64,000 nt of DNA from an uncultured Lachnospiraceae bacterium (lineage in GTDB: Bacteria; Bacillota; Clostridia; Lachnospirales; Lachnospiraceae): positions 1 to 64,000 of the forward strand of contig CAJTPO010000017.1 in NCBI GenBank assembly GCA_910578115.1. The letters run 5' to 3'. The notes beneath the pieces were generated by a model that was not told the origin of the DNA, ran no database searches, and saw nothing but the letters and a program-made list of their open reading frames with translations. Made by a program: the position numbers and the translations under genes. Below, one piece after another: positions 41,793-50,055 of the stretch (its first letter is position 1; each line of letters opens with the position of its first letter).

Positions 41793-41809
41793 GGGAGGAT
41801 GGCAGCAGG

Positions 41810-42694
41810 ATGAGCAGATATGAGAACAGTGGGGTTTCCAATGCAGGGGATATGGCAAAAAGGCGGTTCCCGGGGCGGCTGTGCCGTGGGCATGGCATAC
41901 CGGGACGGAAATACGGGGTGATCTATCGGTCGGTGCTGATGGAGAATCTGCAGTATGTGGCGAATATGGCGCTGGGTTTTTTCGGGTATTTTGTGTTTAT
42001 CTATATTTTCATAAAACTCTGGGAATATATGTATCGGACGCCGGAAGAGTTGATCGCAGGATATTCGAAGGAACAGATGATCTGGTATGTGATGATGACG
42101 GAGATGATGTGGTTCGGCTCTAATGCGAGTGCGGTGGGCCGGCAGGTGAAGACGGATATCCGGGGCGGAAATATTGCTTATCTGATGAATAAGCCCTATC
42201 ACTATACCTTATATATCCTGGCAAAATATACCGGAGAGTGGAGTATCCGGCTGCCCATGTATGCCGGACTTGCGGTGGTGATCGGCACGGTGATGGTGGG
42301 GGCGATACCGGGTTTCAGACTGATCACCGTGCCGGCGATGGCGCTCTGCATCCTGTTTGGCCTGACCATCAATGCGGTCTTTAAGATCTGCATCGGCCTG
42401 CTTTCGTTCTGGATCGAGGATGCGACGCCTTTCCAGTGGCTGTATGATAAGCTGATTCTGGTGGTGGGCACGATCTTTCCGATCGAGATTTTCCCCAGGG
42501 CGCTGCAGCCCTTCTTCAAGCTGACGCCGATCTATACGGTGTGCTACGGGCCGGCCAAGCTGATCGTGGATTTCCAGCCGGCAAAATGTGTGGAGATCCT
42601 GGCGGCACAGGCCGTGTATCTGGCGGCCGGCTGCGGACTGATGTTCTTTGTTTACAGAAAGGGGGTTAAGAAGCTGTATGTTAACGGTGGTTAA
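41810..42694 (+). CDS. ABC-2 type permease (COG4587-like)
   Basis: A 294-residue membrane protein with about six helices. After a basic N-terminus it reads GVIYRSVLMENLQYVANMAL, then YSKEQMIWYVMMTEMMWF and a long hydrophobic C-terminal half including FWIEDATPFQWLYDKLILV. Start ATG 41810; GGGAGG lies 11 bases upstream. It forms one half of the membrane channel with the next gene, which it overlaps by 17 bases. Confidence 0.8.
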   Translation: MSRYENSGVSNAGDMAKRRFPGRLCRGHGIPGRKYGVIYRSVLMENLQYVANMALGFFGYFVFIYIFIKLWEYMYRTPEELIAGYSKEQMIWYVMMTEMMWFGSNASAVGRQVKTDIRGGNIAYLMNKPYHYTLYILAKYTGEWSIRLPMYAGLAVVIGTVMVGAIPGFRLITVPAMALCILFGLTINAVFKICIGLLSFWIEDATPFQWLYDKLILVVGTIFPIEIFPRALQPFFKLTPIYTVCYGPAKLIVDFQPAKCVEILAAQAVYLAAGCGLMFFVYRKGVKKLYVNGG

Positions 42695-43472
42695 AAATCA
42701 GACGAGGGTGTGTCTGCTCTCTTTAAAATATAATATTATGCGGGAAATGGTCAATAAGGTTACGTTTTTGATGAATATCATTTTCATGATGCTGAACAAT
42801 GCGTGCATTCTGATACAGTGGTTTATCCTGTTCCGGCTGCGGGAGGAGATCGGGGGATATACGATGCGGGAGATCATGATGCTCTGGGGGCTGACCGCGG
42901 CTTCCTTCGGGCTGTCTCACATTTTGTTTGCAAGGGTATTCTCCCTGTCGGAGCTGATCGTCAGCGGTAAGCTGGATTCTTATCTGGTGCAGCCGAAAAA
43001 TGTGCTGCTGGGGATATTGACATCCGCCACTGCCGTATCGGCCATCGGGGATTTCCTGTATGGGGTGGGGCTCCTTTTGTTCTGCGGCCTTGCTGTGGGC
43101 GGTTTCCTGCTGGCGCTGCTGCTCATCGTGACCGGGACTGTTATTCTCACGGCGTTTGCCCTGCTTTTCGGAAGCTTGGCTTTCTGGTTTGTACGGGTGG
43201 AGATGCTGGGAAATCAAATGGTCATGGGACTTGTCAGCTTTGCTACGTATCCGGACGGAATCTTTCAGGGAATTTCCAGATTCCTGCTCTATTTTATCAT
43301 CCCGGTGGGGATGGCGGTCTATCATCCGGTACATATTCTGGCGGAGTTTGATGCCGGAATGTTATTCACGGTGCTGGGCTATGCGTTCCTGCTGTCGGCG
43401 GCGGCCGTGGCGGTGTTCTACAGGGGACTGCGGCGGTATTCGTCCAGCAGCCTGATGGAGGCGCGGATGTAG
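42678..43472 (+). CDS. ABC-2 type permease (COG3694-like)
   Basis: A 264-residue six-helix permease, the second channel half. It has CLLSLKYNIMREMVNKVTF, the family segment LYLVQPKN-like (DSYLVQPKNVLLG) and YPDGIFQGISRFLLYFIIPV. ATG 42678 is chosen because GGGGG precedes it; ATG 42648 lies deep in the upstream gene. The operon ends in the terminator at 43539. Confidence 0.8.
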   Translation: MLTVVKNQTRVCLLSLKYNIMREMVNKVTFLMNIIFMMLNNACILIQWFILFRLREEIGGYTMREIMMLWGLTAASFGLSHILFARVFSLSELIVSGKLDSYLVQPKNVLLGILTSATAVSAIGDFLYGVGLLLFCGLAVGGFLLALLLIVTGTVILTAFALLFGSLAFWFVRVEMLGNQMVMGLVSFATYPDGIFQGISRFLLYFIIPVGMAVYHPVHILAEFDAGMLFTVLGYAFLLSAAAVAVFYRGLRRYSSSSLMEARM

Positions 43473-43538
43473 CGGGAATAATACGAAAGCTTTTGCACGA
43501 TTGAAAGCGAAATTTTCAATGTCGTTAAAAGAAAAGCA

Positions 43539-43582
43539 ATCACCAGGTTTTTATTTTACAAAATAAAAACCTGGTGATTTTG
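43539..43582 (+). terminator. Long-stem terminator after the exporter operon
   Basis: ATCACCAGGTTTTTATTTT pairs with AATAAAAACCTGGTGAT over about 17 pairs and is followed by TTT. It may act in both directions. Confidence 0.8.
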
Positions 43583-43607
43583 CATGGTTTTTGCGATATA
43601 ATATAAT
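43580..43607 (+). promoter_or_regulatory. Promoter of the AAA/DUF4143 gene
   Basis: TTGCAT (43580-43585), 16 bases, TATAAT (43602-43607). Confidence 0.5.
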
Positions 43608-43647
43608 AAAATTAATTTTATAAAACAGGTAAAGGAGAACTGAGTAC

Positions 43648-44835
43648 ATGGTAGAGAGAAGACAATACCTGGATAAACTGATCAAATTGAGAAATAAGCA
43701 GATTATAAAGGTGGTGACGGGAGTCAGACGCTGTGGTAAATCTACACTGCTGCTGCAGTTTCAGGAGTATCTGCGGGGAGAAGGGGTGGAAGAAAGACAG
43801 ATTATTTATCTTAATTTTGAAAAAATAGAGAATGAACCACTGCATGACTATCATGTACTGTACGATTACGTGAAAAGTCGTCTGCAGCCGGGAAAGATGA
43901 CTTATATTTTCCTGGATGAGATTCAGGCGGTGCCGGGCTTTCAGAAAGCGGTGGATTCTCTTTTTGTGCTGGAGCAGACCGACCTTTATATAACAGGATC
44001 TAATGCACACATGCTATCCGGAGAACTGGCCACGCTTCTGTCGGGAAGATACATGGAGATTCAGATGCTGCCGCTCTCTTTTGCGGAGTACTATGAACTG
44101 ACCGGCGGCGACAGGCGGGATGCGTGGAACCGATATTTCAAAAATGGCGGTTTCCCGTATACAGCATACATCGAAGAAGCGGATATTCGACGGGATTATC
44201 TGCAGGGCATTTATCATACGGTTCTGTTGAAGGATATTGTGGAACGTAAGAAAATACAGGACGTCACACTGCTGGAGAGTGTCATACGTTTTTTGGTTGA
44301 TAATACCGGTAACATTGTATCGTCAAAAAAGATAGCGGACAGCCTTACTTCTTGTGGGCGGAAGACGACATCTGCCACGGTGGAGAACTATATTCGCGCG
44401 CTGGAAGAGTCGTTTATCCTTTACAGAGCTGATAGATATGATGTGAAGGGAAAACAGTATTTGAAATCTTTGGAAAAATACTATGTGGTAGATCAGGGGC
44501 TTCGGGGATTGATATGTGGTGGTCAAAGGCGGGATGTGGGTCATGTACTGGAGAATATCGTTTATCTTGAACTGCGGCGTCTGGGATATCAGGTTTTCAT
44601 AGGCAAGGTGGGAAATCAGGAGATAGATTTTATTGCTATGAAAGAAGACAACAGAGTTTATTATCAGGTATCCGCCAGCATTCTGGATCCACAGACATTT
44701 CAGAGAGAGATTGCACCGCTGAAAATGATCAATGACCATTATTCCAAATGGATTGTTACGATGGACGAGGTGCCGATGGGGGAAGATGGTATCCGTCAGA
44801 TCAATGTGATAGATTTTCTGCTGGGTAAGGTGTAA
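43648..44835 (+). CDS. AAA family ATPase with DUF4143 domain
   Basis: A 395-residue cytosolic ATPase. Walker A GVRRCGKSTLL (about 25-35), Walker B MTYIFLDEIQAV, sensor TGSNAHML, followed by DUF4143 with KDIVERKKIQD, an HTH-like region and a C-terminal PD-(D/E)XK-like segment NQEIDFIAMKEDNRVYYQV (Glu-Ile-Asp ... Gln). Proteins of this kind are frequent single-gene accessory loci, sometimes linked to toxin-antitoxin or phage-related functions, but the role is unknown. AAGGAG lies 11 bases before the ATG. Monocistronic. Confidence 0.88.
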   Translation: MVERRQYLDKLIKLRNKQIIKVVTGVRRCGKSTLLLQFQEYLRGEGVEERQIIYLNFEKIENEPLHDYHVLYDYVKSRLQPGKMTYIFLDEIQAVPGFQKAVDSLFVLEQTDLYITGSNAHMLSGELATLLSGRYMEIQMLPLSFAEYYELTGGDRRDAWNRYFKNGGFPYTAYIEEADIRRDYLQGIYHTVLLKDIVERKKIQDVTLLESVIRFLVDNTGNIVSSKKIADSLTSCGRKTTSATVENYIRALEESFILYRADRYDVKGKQYLKSLEKYYVVDQGLRGLICGGQRRDVGHVLENIVYLELRRLGYQVFIGKVGNQEIDFIAMKEDNRVYYQVSASILDPQTFQREIAPLKMINDHYSKWIVTMDEVPMGEDGIRQINVIDFLLGKV

Positions 44836-44897
44836 AAGGCAGAGTTGCTTCCATCCGCTTACAGAATATCTTAATACTATCTTAAAGAAATTAGTAC

Positions 44898-44926
44898 TTG
44901 ACAATACATAGTAGTAGGTTTACTCT
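44898..44926 (+). promoter_or_regulatory. PadR operon promoter
   Basis: TTGACA (44898-44903), 17 bases, TACTCT (44921-44926). The spacer ATACATAGTAGTAGGTT is typical of PadR-controlled promoters I have seen in Clostridia, so self-control is likely. Confidence 0.5.
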
Positions 44927-45025
44927 AATACCAGAAGCGAAATGACCGGAGCGGGTTGATGATATGCATTGTCTGAAAGTGGGATACGGTGCTGTCTGTG
45001 TACCGCTATGGAGGGATGCCGTGAT

Positions 45026-45343
45026 ATGAATCCACAATTTAAAAAAGGAGTGCTGGAACTGATCGTGCTGGAATCTGTGCGCCGTAAGGATATGTACGGG
45101 TATGAGCTTGTCGAGGAGGTCTCGGAGGTTATTGATGTGAATGAGGGGACCATCTATCCGCTGTTGAAGCGCCTGACCAACGAACGCTATTTCGAGACTT
45201 ATCTGCGGGAATCGTCCGAGGGGCCGCCCAGAAAGTACTATCATCTGACGGCCGCCGGAATTCTGTACCTGGAGCGGCTGGCGGCGGAATGGGAAGAGTT
45301 TCAGGCGAGAGTCAATGCATTTGTAAGAGGCAGCGGAGGGTAA
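45026..45343 (+). CDS. PadR family regulator
   Basis: A 105-residue winged-helix regulator: MNPQFKKGVLELIVLESVRR, then MYGYELVEEVSEV and VNEGTIYPLLKRLTNERYFE, PRKYYHLTAAG. ATG 45026 lies ten bases after GGAGGG. It heads a trio with a HAAS-domain membrane protein and a small membrane protein. Such PadR-HAAS pairs commonly sense membrane or drug stress; the ligand is unknown. Confidence 0.88.
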   Translation: MNPQFKKGVLELIVLESVRRKDMYGYELVEEVSEVIDVNEGTIYPLLKRLTNERYFETYLRESSEGPPRKYYHLTAAGILYLERLAAEWEEFQARVNAFVRGSGG

Positions 45344-45369
45344 CAGTTCAGCCCGGAACTATGCTTGAG

Positions 45370-45462
45370 TTATAGTAAACGAAATGTCTAATGTCGTTAA
45401 CTATAAGCATGTGAAAGCAATGCGAAAGATGCGGCGAATAGAGTTTCGTCATGGAATGGAGG
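45370..45462 (+). repeat. Structured leader, relative F
   Basis: TTATAGT-A-AACGA pairs with TCGTT-A-ACTATAA (45370-45406), and TTTCGTCATGGAATGGAGG (45444-45462) precedes the HAAS gene. The ending resembles the CTTCGGAATGGAGG leaders, but the hairpin sequence differs, so membership in that family is uncertain. Confidence 0.35.
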
Positions 45463-45467
45463 TAGAC

Positions 45468-46628
45468 ATGAGCAAAGAGCGATTTTTGAGTGAGCTGCGG
45501 GAATATCTCAGTATTTTGGAGGATCAGGAGCAGGAAGATATTCTGGCGGAATACGCCCAGCATATAGATATGAAGATGTTGAAGGGGCTGAGCGAGGAGG
45601 AGGCGATCCGTGATTTCGGTTCTGTCAAAGAGCTGGCGGCGGAGATCCTGGCGGCCTATCATGTGGATTCGGAACATGCGCTGGCGGCGGGACGGCGGGG
45701 AATCTGGCCGGTTACGCCGGGTTCAGGCAGGAACAATGCCGGTTTGGGGCGGTCGGGACCGGGCAGGCGCATTGGACAGGGAATGTCGGGACTGGGCAGG
45801 ATATTTGGCGGTGCGGACTGGCCGGAACTGAACGGGAAGGCCGGGAGCGGGGAGCATGAAAAGGGGCTTTCGGTATACGGGACAGAAGAGCCGGAAGGGG
45901 ATGAAAGACCGGAAACCTTTTTCGGGAGAGCCTGCAGGCGGGGCAAAGAACTGCTGCTGCGTGCACTACGGGGGATGCAGGCAGGCTTCTGCTGGATCGG
46001 CAGGAAGTGTCGGGGTGCGGCGGCGTGGTGTGTGCGGCCTTTTACCGGCAGAGGAGCACAGGCGGATGGCCTGGATGTTGATGAGGAATATGCCGGTCTG
46101 CTGGAAGACGGCGAGTACGAGGGATCCGATGCTGGTGCGGAAAATGTTAAAAGTGACAAATGTGTCGCAAATAAAGAAAGCGCCGGATGCGAAAATTATG
46201 ACGGAAATGTCACAAATGGCAATGCTTTACGAAGGAAGAAGGCCGGAATAAGAGAAACGAAAGAGAGGAGCAGTGTAATGGGAGGATTTTTCGGAGCGAT
46301 GGGCCGGGGGATGGTGCAGATGTGGCAGTGGATGCTGGGTTGTTGTATTTTTGGGCTGCGGCTGTGTTGGAATACCGGCTGGCTGCTGTTTTCGCTGCTG
46401 TGTGCGGGGATAGCCATGATCATGCTGCTGGGAGTCGGCATAACGATCGTGTTATTGTGCTGTGGGTATCCGTTTACAGGAATTTTTATAACCGGTCTGG
46501 GAGGGCTTCTGTGCTTTGGCGCGCTTGCGGCCGGAGGATTCGGTATGATGATCCGGAAGAAAAAGGAGAACGAAGACGGAACAAAGGGGAAGAAGATGGA
46601 GGAGGTGCACTATGAGCAGACTGCATAA
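45468..46628 (+). CDS. HAAS (DUF1700) domain membrane protein
   Basis: A 386-residue protein. Residues 1-65 form the HAAS signalling domain (FLSELREYLSILEDQEQEDI, then YAQHIDMKMLKGLSEEEAI and FGSVKELAAEIL). A long Gly/Arg-rich, low-complexity linker follows, then a C-terminal membrane region with two or three helices (about 285-360) and a charged tail. HAAS domains pair with PadR regulators and act as their partner or anti-factor. ATG 45468 follows GGAGG by six bases. It overlaps the next gene by 17 bases. Confidence 0.8.
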   Translation: MSKERFLSELREYLSILEDQEQEDILAEYAQHIDMKMLKGLSEEEAIRDFGSVKELAAEILAAYHVDSEHALAAGRRGIWPVTPGSGRNNAGLGRSGPGRRIGQGMSGLGRIFGGADWPELNGKAGSGEHEKGLSVYGTEEPEGDERPETFFGRACRRGKELLLRALRGMQAGFCWIGRKCRGAAAWCVRPFTGRGAQADGLDVDEEYAGLLEDGEYEGSDAGAENVKSDKCVANKESAGCENYDGNVTNGNALRRKKAGIRETKERSSVMGGFFGAMGRGMVQMWQWMLGCCIFGLRLCWNTGWLLFSLLCAGIAMIMLLGVGITIVLLCCGYPFTGIFITGLGGLLCFGALAAGGFGMMIRKKKENEDGTKGKKMEEVHYEQTA

Positions 46629-47130
46629 AATATCGATCATTGTATTCTGTTTCGGGGTTTTGCTGAGTGGAATCGGAGCAGGAGTGGCATTTATGGAATT
46701 TGGCGGATATACTTACGGGGGAAAATATATCCTGGGAGAACCGGATATGAGGACGGATCTGATCGATGTCGCATTCGAGCCGGAAGAGGAGGCCCTGGAT
46801 ATTTTCGGAGTGATTGGATCCTATAACCGCAGAAGTACCAGGATCGAAACGGACCGCAGTGTGCCAAAGAATACCGCACGGTTTTGCGTAACCTATAATG
46901 CAAAACGGGTGGAACCCTTTGCATGGCTGGAAGAAGAGGACGCGAGGATCGACTTTGGCTGGTACTGGAAGTATACCGGTGACGAGATGGGACTTATGAT
47001 GGAAGCAAAGGATGTTATTCTGGAAAAACTGAAAGAAGGGGAACTGATTTCCTGCGATATTGCAGAAGTGGAGAGTGTGACGGTGCTGGTCAACCCGGCC
47101 AATGAGGGGGATGTGCGGATCATGTATTAA
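46612..47130 (+). CDS. Small membrane-anchored protein of the PadR-HAAS trio
   Basis: A 172-residue protein with one N-terminal membrane segment (IIVFCFGVLLSGIGAGVAFM) and a soluble outside domain rich in Glu and Asp, including VAFEPEEEALDIFG and INFGWYWK-like ARIDFGWYWKYTG. No known domain is certain; DUF4097-like proteins often sit here. GGAGGAGG lies seven bases before the ATG. It probably senses or buffers envelope stress with the two preceding genes, an inference from position only. Confidence 0.6.
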   Translation: MSRLHKISIIVFCFGVLLSGIGAGVAFMEFGGYTYGGKYILGEPDMRTDLIDVAFEPEEEALDIFGVIGSYNRRSTRIETDRSVPKNTARFCVTYNAKRVEPFAWLEEEDARIDFGWYWKYTGDEMGLMMEAKDVILEKLKEGELISCDIAEVESVTVLVNPANEGDVRIMY

Positions 47131-47146
47131 AGGTTACGATTCGGTT

Positions 47147-47208
47147 ACTATGAAAGTCTTCGACTTTCACAGTATGGATGGCCATGCGGCCTGCCAGGCG
47201 GCAGGCTA
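47147..47208 (+). other. Hairpins in the 47131-47523 gap
   Basis: TACTATGAAAGT pairs with ACTTTCACAGTA (47147-47175, one mismatch each side), and GCCTGCC/GGCAGGC follows close to 47190-47208. Neither has a T run. The remaining 300 bases to the lipoprotein gene contain a TATGAT-like box near 47287 but nothing else I can name. Confidence 0.35.
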
Positions 47209-47523
47209 AGCATGATGCAGGTTTATTTGCAGTGCAAAGGAATTCTTAAGAATTTTTCGTCTTTCTGTAGATGGCTTATTGTGTTATGATAATTGTAGGG
47301 TGTTTCCGCTGCTTTACGCGCAGGATAAATTTTCATGTGCAGGGAGAATGCATGAGGCGATGCTGGCAGTAGCGTTGTTTGAAGCTGGCGCGGCAGATGG
47401 AAATTCAGACATGTATAAAGCGTGGATAATTATTGTAGGTTATACTGGATGAGTCAAGCGTAACAGGCATGGAAACGGAGCTTACAGGTTAAAGCAGCAA
47501 AGTCATCAAAGGGGGATGAGGAA

Positions 47524-49845
47524 ATGTATCGGAAAAGAAGAACAGCGGTTTTTCTGGCAGGGGTACTTCTGGCAGGTATGTTGAGCGGGTGCACCGGGCC
47601 GGCAGGAGGCGGAACGCCGGGACAGGTGGAAGGAGAAATCTCCGGGGAGCAGGCCGCGACCGGGACGGATGCCTCCGGGGGAAACCGTGAAAATACTGCA
47701 GATACAGATGGAGCGGGCGGCTTAGAAAGTGCAGGCGGTACGGATGGTGCCGGAGCGAACGGCTTAGAAAGTGCAGGCGGTACGGATGGCGCCGGAGCGG
47801 CGCAGACCGGCGGCCGGCCGCAGCTGGTCACGCCTTCCGCATCCGACGCGGCAGATCTGGCGGCATTGGGTGTGACGCCCTGTGTGGAGCCTTATACGGT
47901 GGAGCCGGACTTAAGCAATATTGACAATCTGTGGCAGTTTTATCTGGACGATGCAATGAAGGAGAAACTGGTAGAGAACGGGTTTGTGGTGTTTGGAAAT
48001 GCCGGGCGGGAGTTTTTCCAGACCTACGAGATCGACCGCTATGAGCAGATCGCTCATTTTGTGACGGTAGATTCTTTGATGCACACTTATCATCTGTATT
48101 TCAGTTATCTTTTGAAAAATATAGAAAAGACATATCTGTCGGAAAATATCCGGCAGCTGAGCCGCAGGATGCTTGACAACAGTGTGGCACAGTATGAGAA
48201 GTTAAAAGGCAGTGAGTGGGAAAATGCTGCGAAACGTAATGTTGCCTTTTTTACCGTGGGTATGAAACTGCTGGATGACAGTACTGTCATAAATCCGGAA
48301 GCGGCCGATATGGCATCGTATGAACTTGACTGTATCGGGAAGGCCGACAGTATTTACGAATCGGCGATTACAGGAGAAATGGAGGACTATACCCAGTACG
48401 TGCCCCGGGGCTACTATGAGGGAGACGAGGAACTGGAGCGGTATTTTAAAGCGATGATGTGGTATGGCCGGATTCATTTCGAACAGAGAAGTGAGGAACT
48501 GGACAGAAGCGCACTCCTGATCTCCCAGGCGCTATTGGCGGATGAGGAGGCTTACGGCCTGTGGGAATCCCTGTATGCCGTGACCAGCTTTTTTGCGGGG
48601 GCCAGTGACGATCCGGGGGTGTGCGAGTATGGGCCGGTGATCGAGAAGGCCTACGGCGACGGTGTGAAGGCAGAGGAGCTGGCCGGGAACGCGGAGGGGT
48701 TTGCGCGTTTTCATGAGATGACGGGAGCGCTTACGCCGCCGCAGATCAATTCCGTGCCCATCGGGGACGGGGAAGACAATGTGATTCTGGGCTTCCGCTT
48801 TATGGGGCAGCGTTTTACCATAGACGGAGCGATCATGCAGAAGCTGATCTACAGCGTGGTGCGGGAAAACGGAAACGGGGACAAACGTATGCTTCCCGAT
48901 GTGCTGGATGTACCGGCGGCGCTGGGCAGTGATCTGGCGCTTCGTATTCTGGAAGAGAACGGAGCAGCAGAGTATGCGGGCTATTCGGAGAATATGAACA
49001 GGCTGCGGGAGGCGCTTTCACAGGAAAATAATGCCCTCTGGTCGGCCAGTTTGTACGCGAACTGGCTGCACACACTGCGGCCGCTTCTGGAAGTGAAAGG
49101 CGAGGGCTATCCGGTGTTTATGCAGAGTGAAGAGTGGCAGAAGAAGGATCTGGAATGCTTTGCGGGCAGCTTTACGGAGTTGAAGCATGATACGATATTG
49201 TATGCAAAACAGGTGATTGCGGAGATGGGCGGCGGCGGTTACGAGCAGGAACCGGACGACAGGGGGTACGTGGAGCCGGAACCTGTGGTCTATGCACGGT
49301 TTGTGGAGCTGGCGGACCGAACGGCCGAGGGGCTTAAGCGCTACGGGATGTTGAACAGCATTGAGGAAGAGAATCTGACACGTCTGTCGCAGATTGCCGG
49401 CCAGATGCTGGAGATTTCCCAAAAGGAGCTGCGGGAGGAAGTGCTGACAGACGAGGAGTATGAGTTTATACGGAATTACGGCGGCAATATCGAGCATTTC
49501 TGGTATGAGGCGGCAAAAGCGGCGAGCGGCGGCGAAGAAGGGGTGGAGGTACAGGAATTCCCGGCGGCGCTTGTGGTGGATATCGCCACGAATCCAAACG
49601 GAGAGGTGCTGGAGGCGGCCACGGACGTTCCGTCGTTTATCTGTGTGATCGTGAAGGTGGACGGCAAGCTGAAGATCGCCAGAGGCAGCGTGTATTCTTT
49701 CTATCAGTTCAGATGGCCCATGGAGGACCGCCTGACTGATACAAAGTGGCGGCAGATGATGGGTGTGATGGAGGGCGATGACGGCACATACAATATGGAG
49801 AAGCCTGTGCAGAAGCCGGCGTGGACGGAAAGCTACCGGTGGTAG
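47524..49845 (+). CDS. DUF3160 domain lipoprotein
   Basis: A 773-residue exported lipoprotein. The signal peptide ends in the lipobox LSGC (Cys23). Residues about 25-110 are a Gly/Ala/Thr-rich linker containing a direct repeat GLESAGGTDGAGA. The rest is a DUF3160 domain: WQFYLDDAMKEKLVENGFVV, HFVTVDSLMHTYHLYFSYLL, YYEGDEELERYFKAMMWYGR and, at the end, VYSFYQFRWPMEDRLTD. Function is not known; DUF3160 proteins are surface lipoproteins in many gut Firmicutes. GATGAG with a GGGG upstream precedes ATG 47524. A structured repeat (copy B) follows its stop codon directly. Confidence 0.85.
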   Translation: MYRKRRTAVFLAGVLLAGMLSGCTGPAGGGTPGQVEGEISGEQAATGTDASGGNRENTADTDGAGGLESAGGTDGAGANGLESAGGTDGAGAAQTGGRPQLVTPSASDAADLAALGVTPCVEPYTVEPDLSNIDNLWQFYLDDAMKEKLVENGFVVFGNAGREFFQTYEIDRYEQIAHFVTVDSLMHTYHLYFSYLLKNIEKTYLSENIRQLSRRMLDNSVAQYEKLKGSEWENAAKRNVAFFTVGMKLLDDSTVINPEAADMASYELDCIGKADSIYESAITGEMEDYTQYVPRGYYEGDEELERYFKAMMWYGRIHFEQRSEELDRSALLISQALLADEEAYGLWESLYAVTSFFAGASDDPGVCEYGPVIEKAYGDGVKAEELAGNAEGFARFHEMTGALTPPQINSVPIGDGEDNVILGFRFMGQRFTIDGAIMQKLIYSVVRENGNGDKRMLPDVLDVPAALGSDLALRILEENGAAEYAGYSENMNRLREALSQENNALWSASLYANWLHTLRPLLEVKGEGYPVFMQSEEWQKKDLECFAGSFTELKHDTILYAKQVIAEMGGGGYEQEPDDRGYVEPEPVVYARFVELADRTAEGLKRYGMLNSIEEENLTRLSQIAGQMLEISQKELREEVLTDEEYEFIRNYGGNIEHFWYEAAKAASGGEEGVEVQEFPAALVVDIATNPNGEVLEAATDVPSFICVIVKVDGKLKIARGSVYSFYQFRWPMEDRLTDTKWRQMMGVMEGDDGTYNMEKPVQKPAWTESYRW
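47719..47802 (+). repeat. 42-bp tandem duplication in the lipoprotein linker
   Basis: A unit starting GGCTTAGAAAGTGCAGGCGG occurs at 47719-47760 and 47761-47802 with few changes. It keeps the reading frame, so linker length can vary by 14 residues. Confidence 0.85.
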
Positions 49846-49980
49846 ATTGAAAAATCACACTGATGTGCAGATTTTTCAATCAAGGAGTTTGTGCCGAAGC
49901 GTCCCAAACTCCTTGATCGCAGCGCAGAATTTGAAATTCTGCACGCGTTCCTCAGCAAAAAAAGCTTCGGAATGGAAGGA
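49846..49980 (+). repeat. Structured leader repeat, copy B
   Basis: Hairpins at 49846-49880 (ATTGAAAAATC.. with ..GATTTTTCAAT), 49879-49917 (ATCAAGGAGTTTG with CAAACTCCTTGAT) and 49924-49942 (GCAGAATTT with AAATTCTGC) are followed by AAAAAAAGCTTCGGAATGGAAGG. The first hairpin is nearly identical to that of copy A at 3366-3398. The later stems differ in sequence but are kept by paired changes. Confidence 0.75.
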
Positions 49981-49983
49981 ATT

Positions 49984-50028
49984 ATGAGTATTGAAAACAG
50001 ATGCCCGGGATTTCATAAAGCGGCATGA
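49984..50028 (+). CDS. Possible 14-codon ORF served by leader copy B
   Basis: ATG 49984 lies just after GGAAGG and encodes MSIENRCPGFHKAA, ending at 50026-50028, 28 bases before the CapA-like start. It could be a leader peptide or a decayed gene start brought with the repeat. Confidence 0.3.
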   Translation: MSIENRCPGFHKAA

Positions 50029-50055
50029 TGGGAAGCGTGAACTTTGAGAAGAAGG

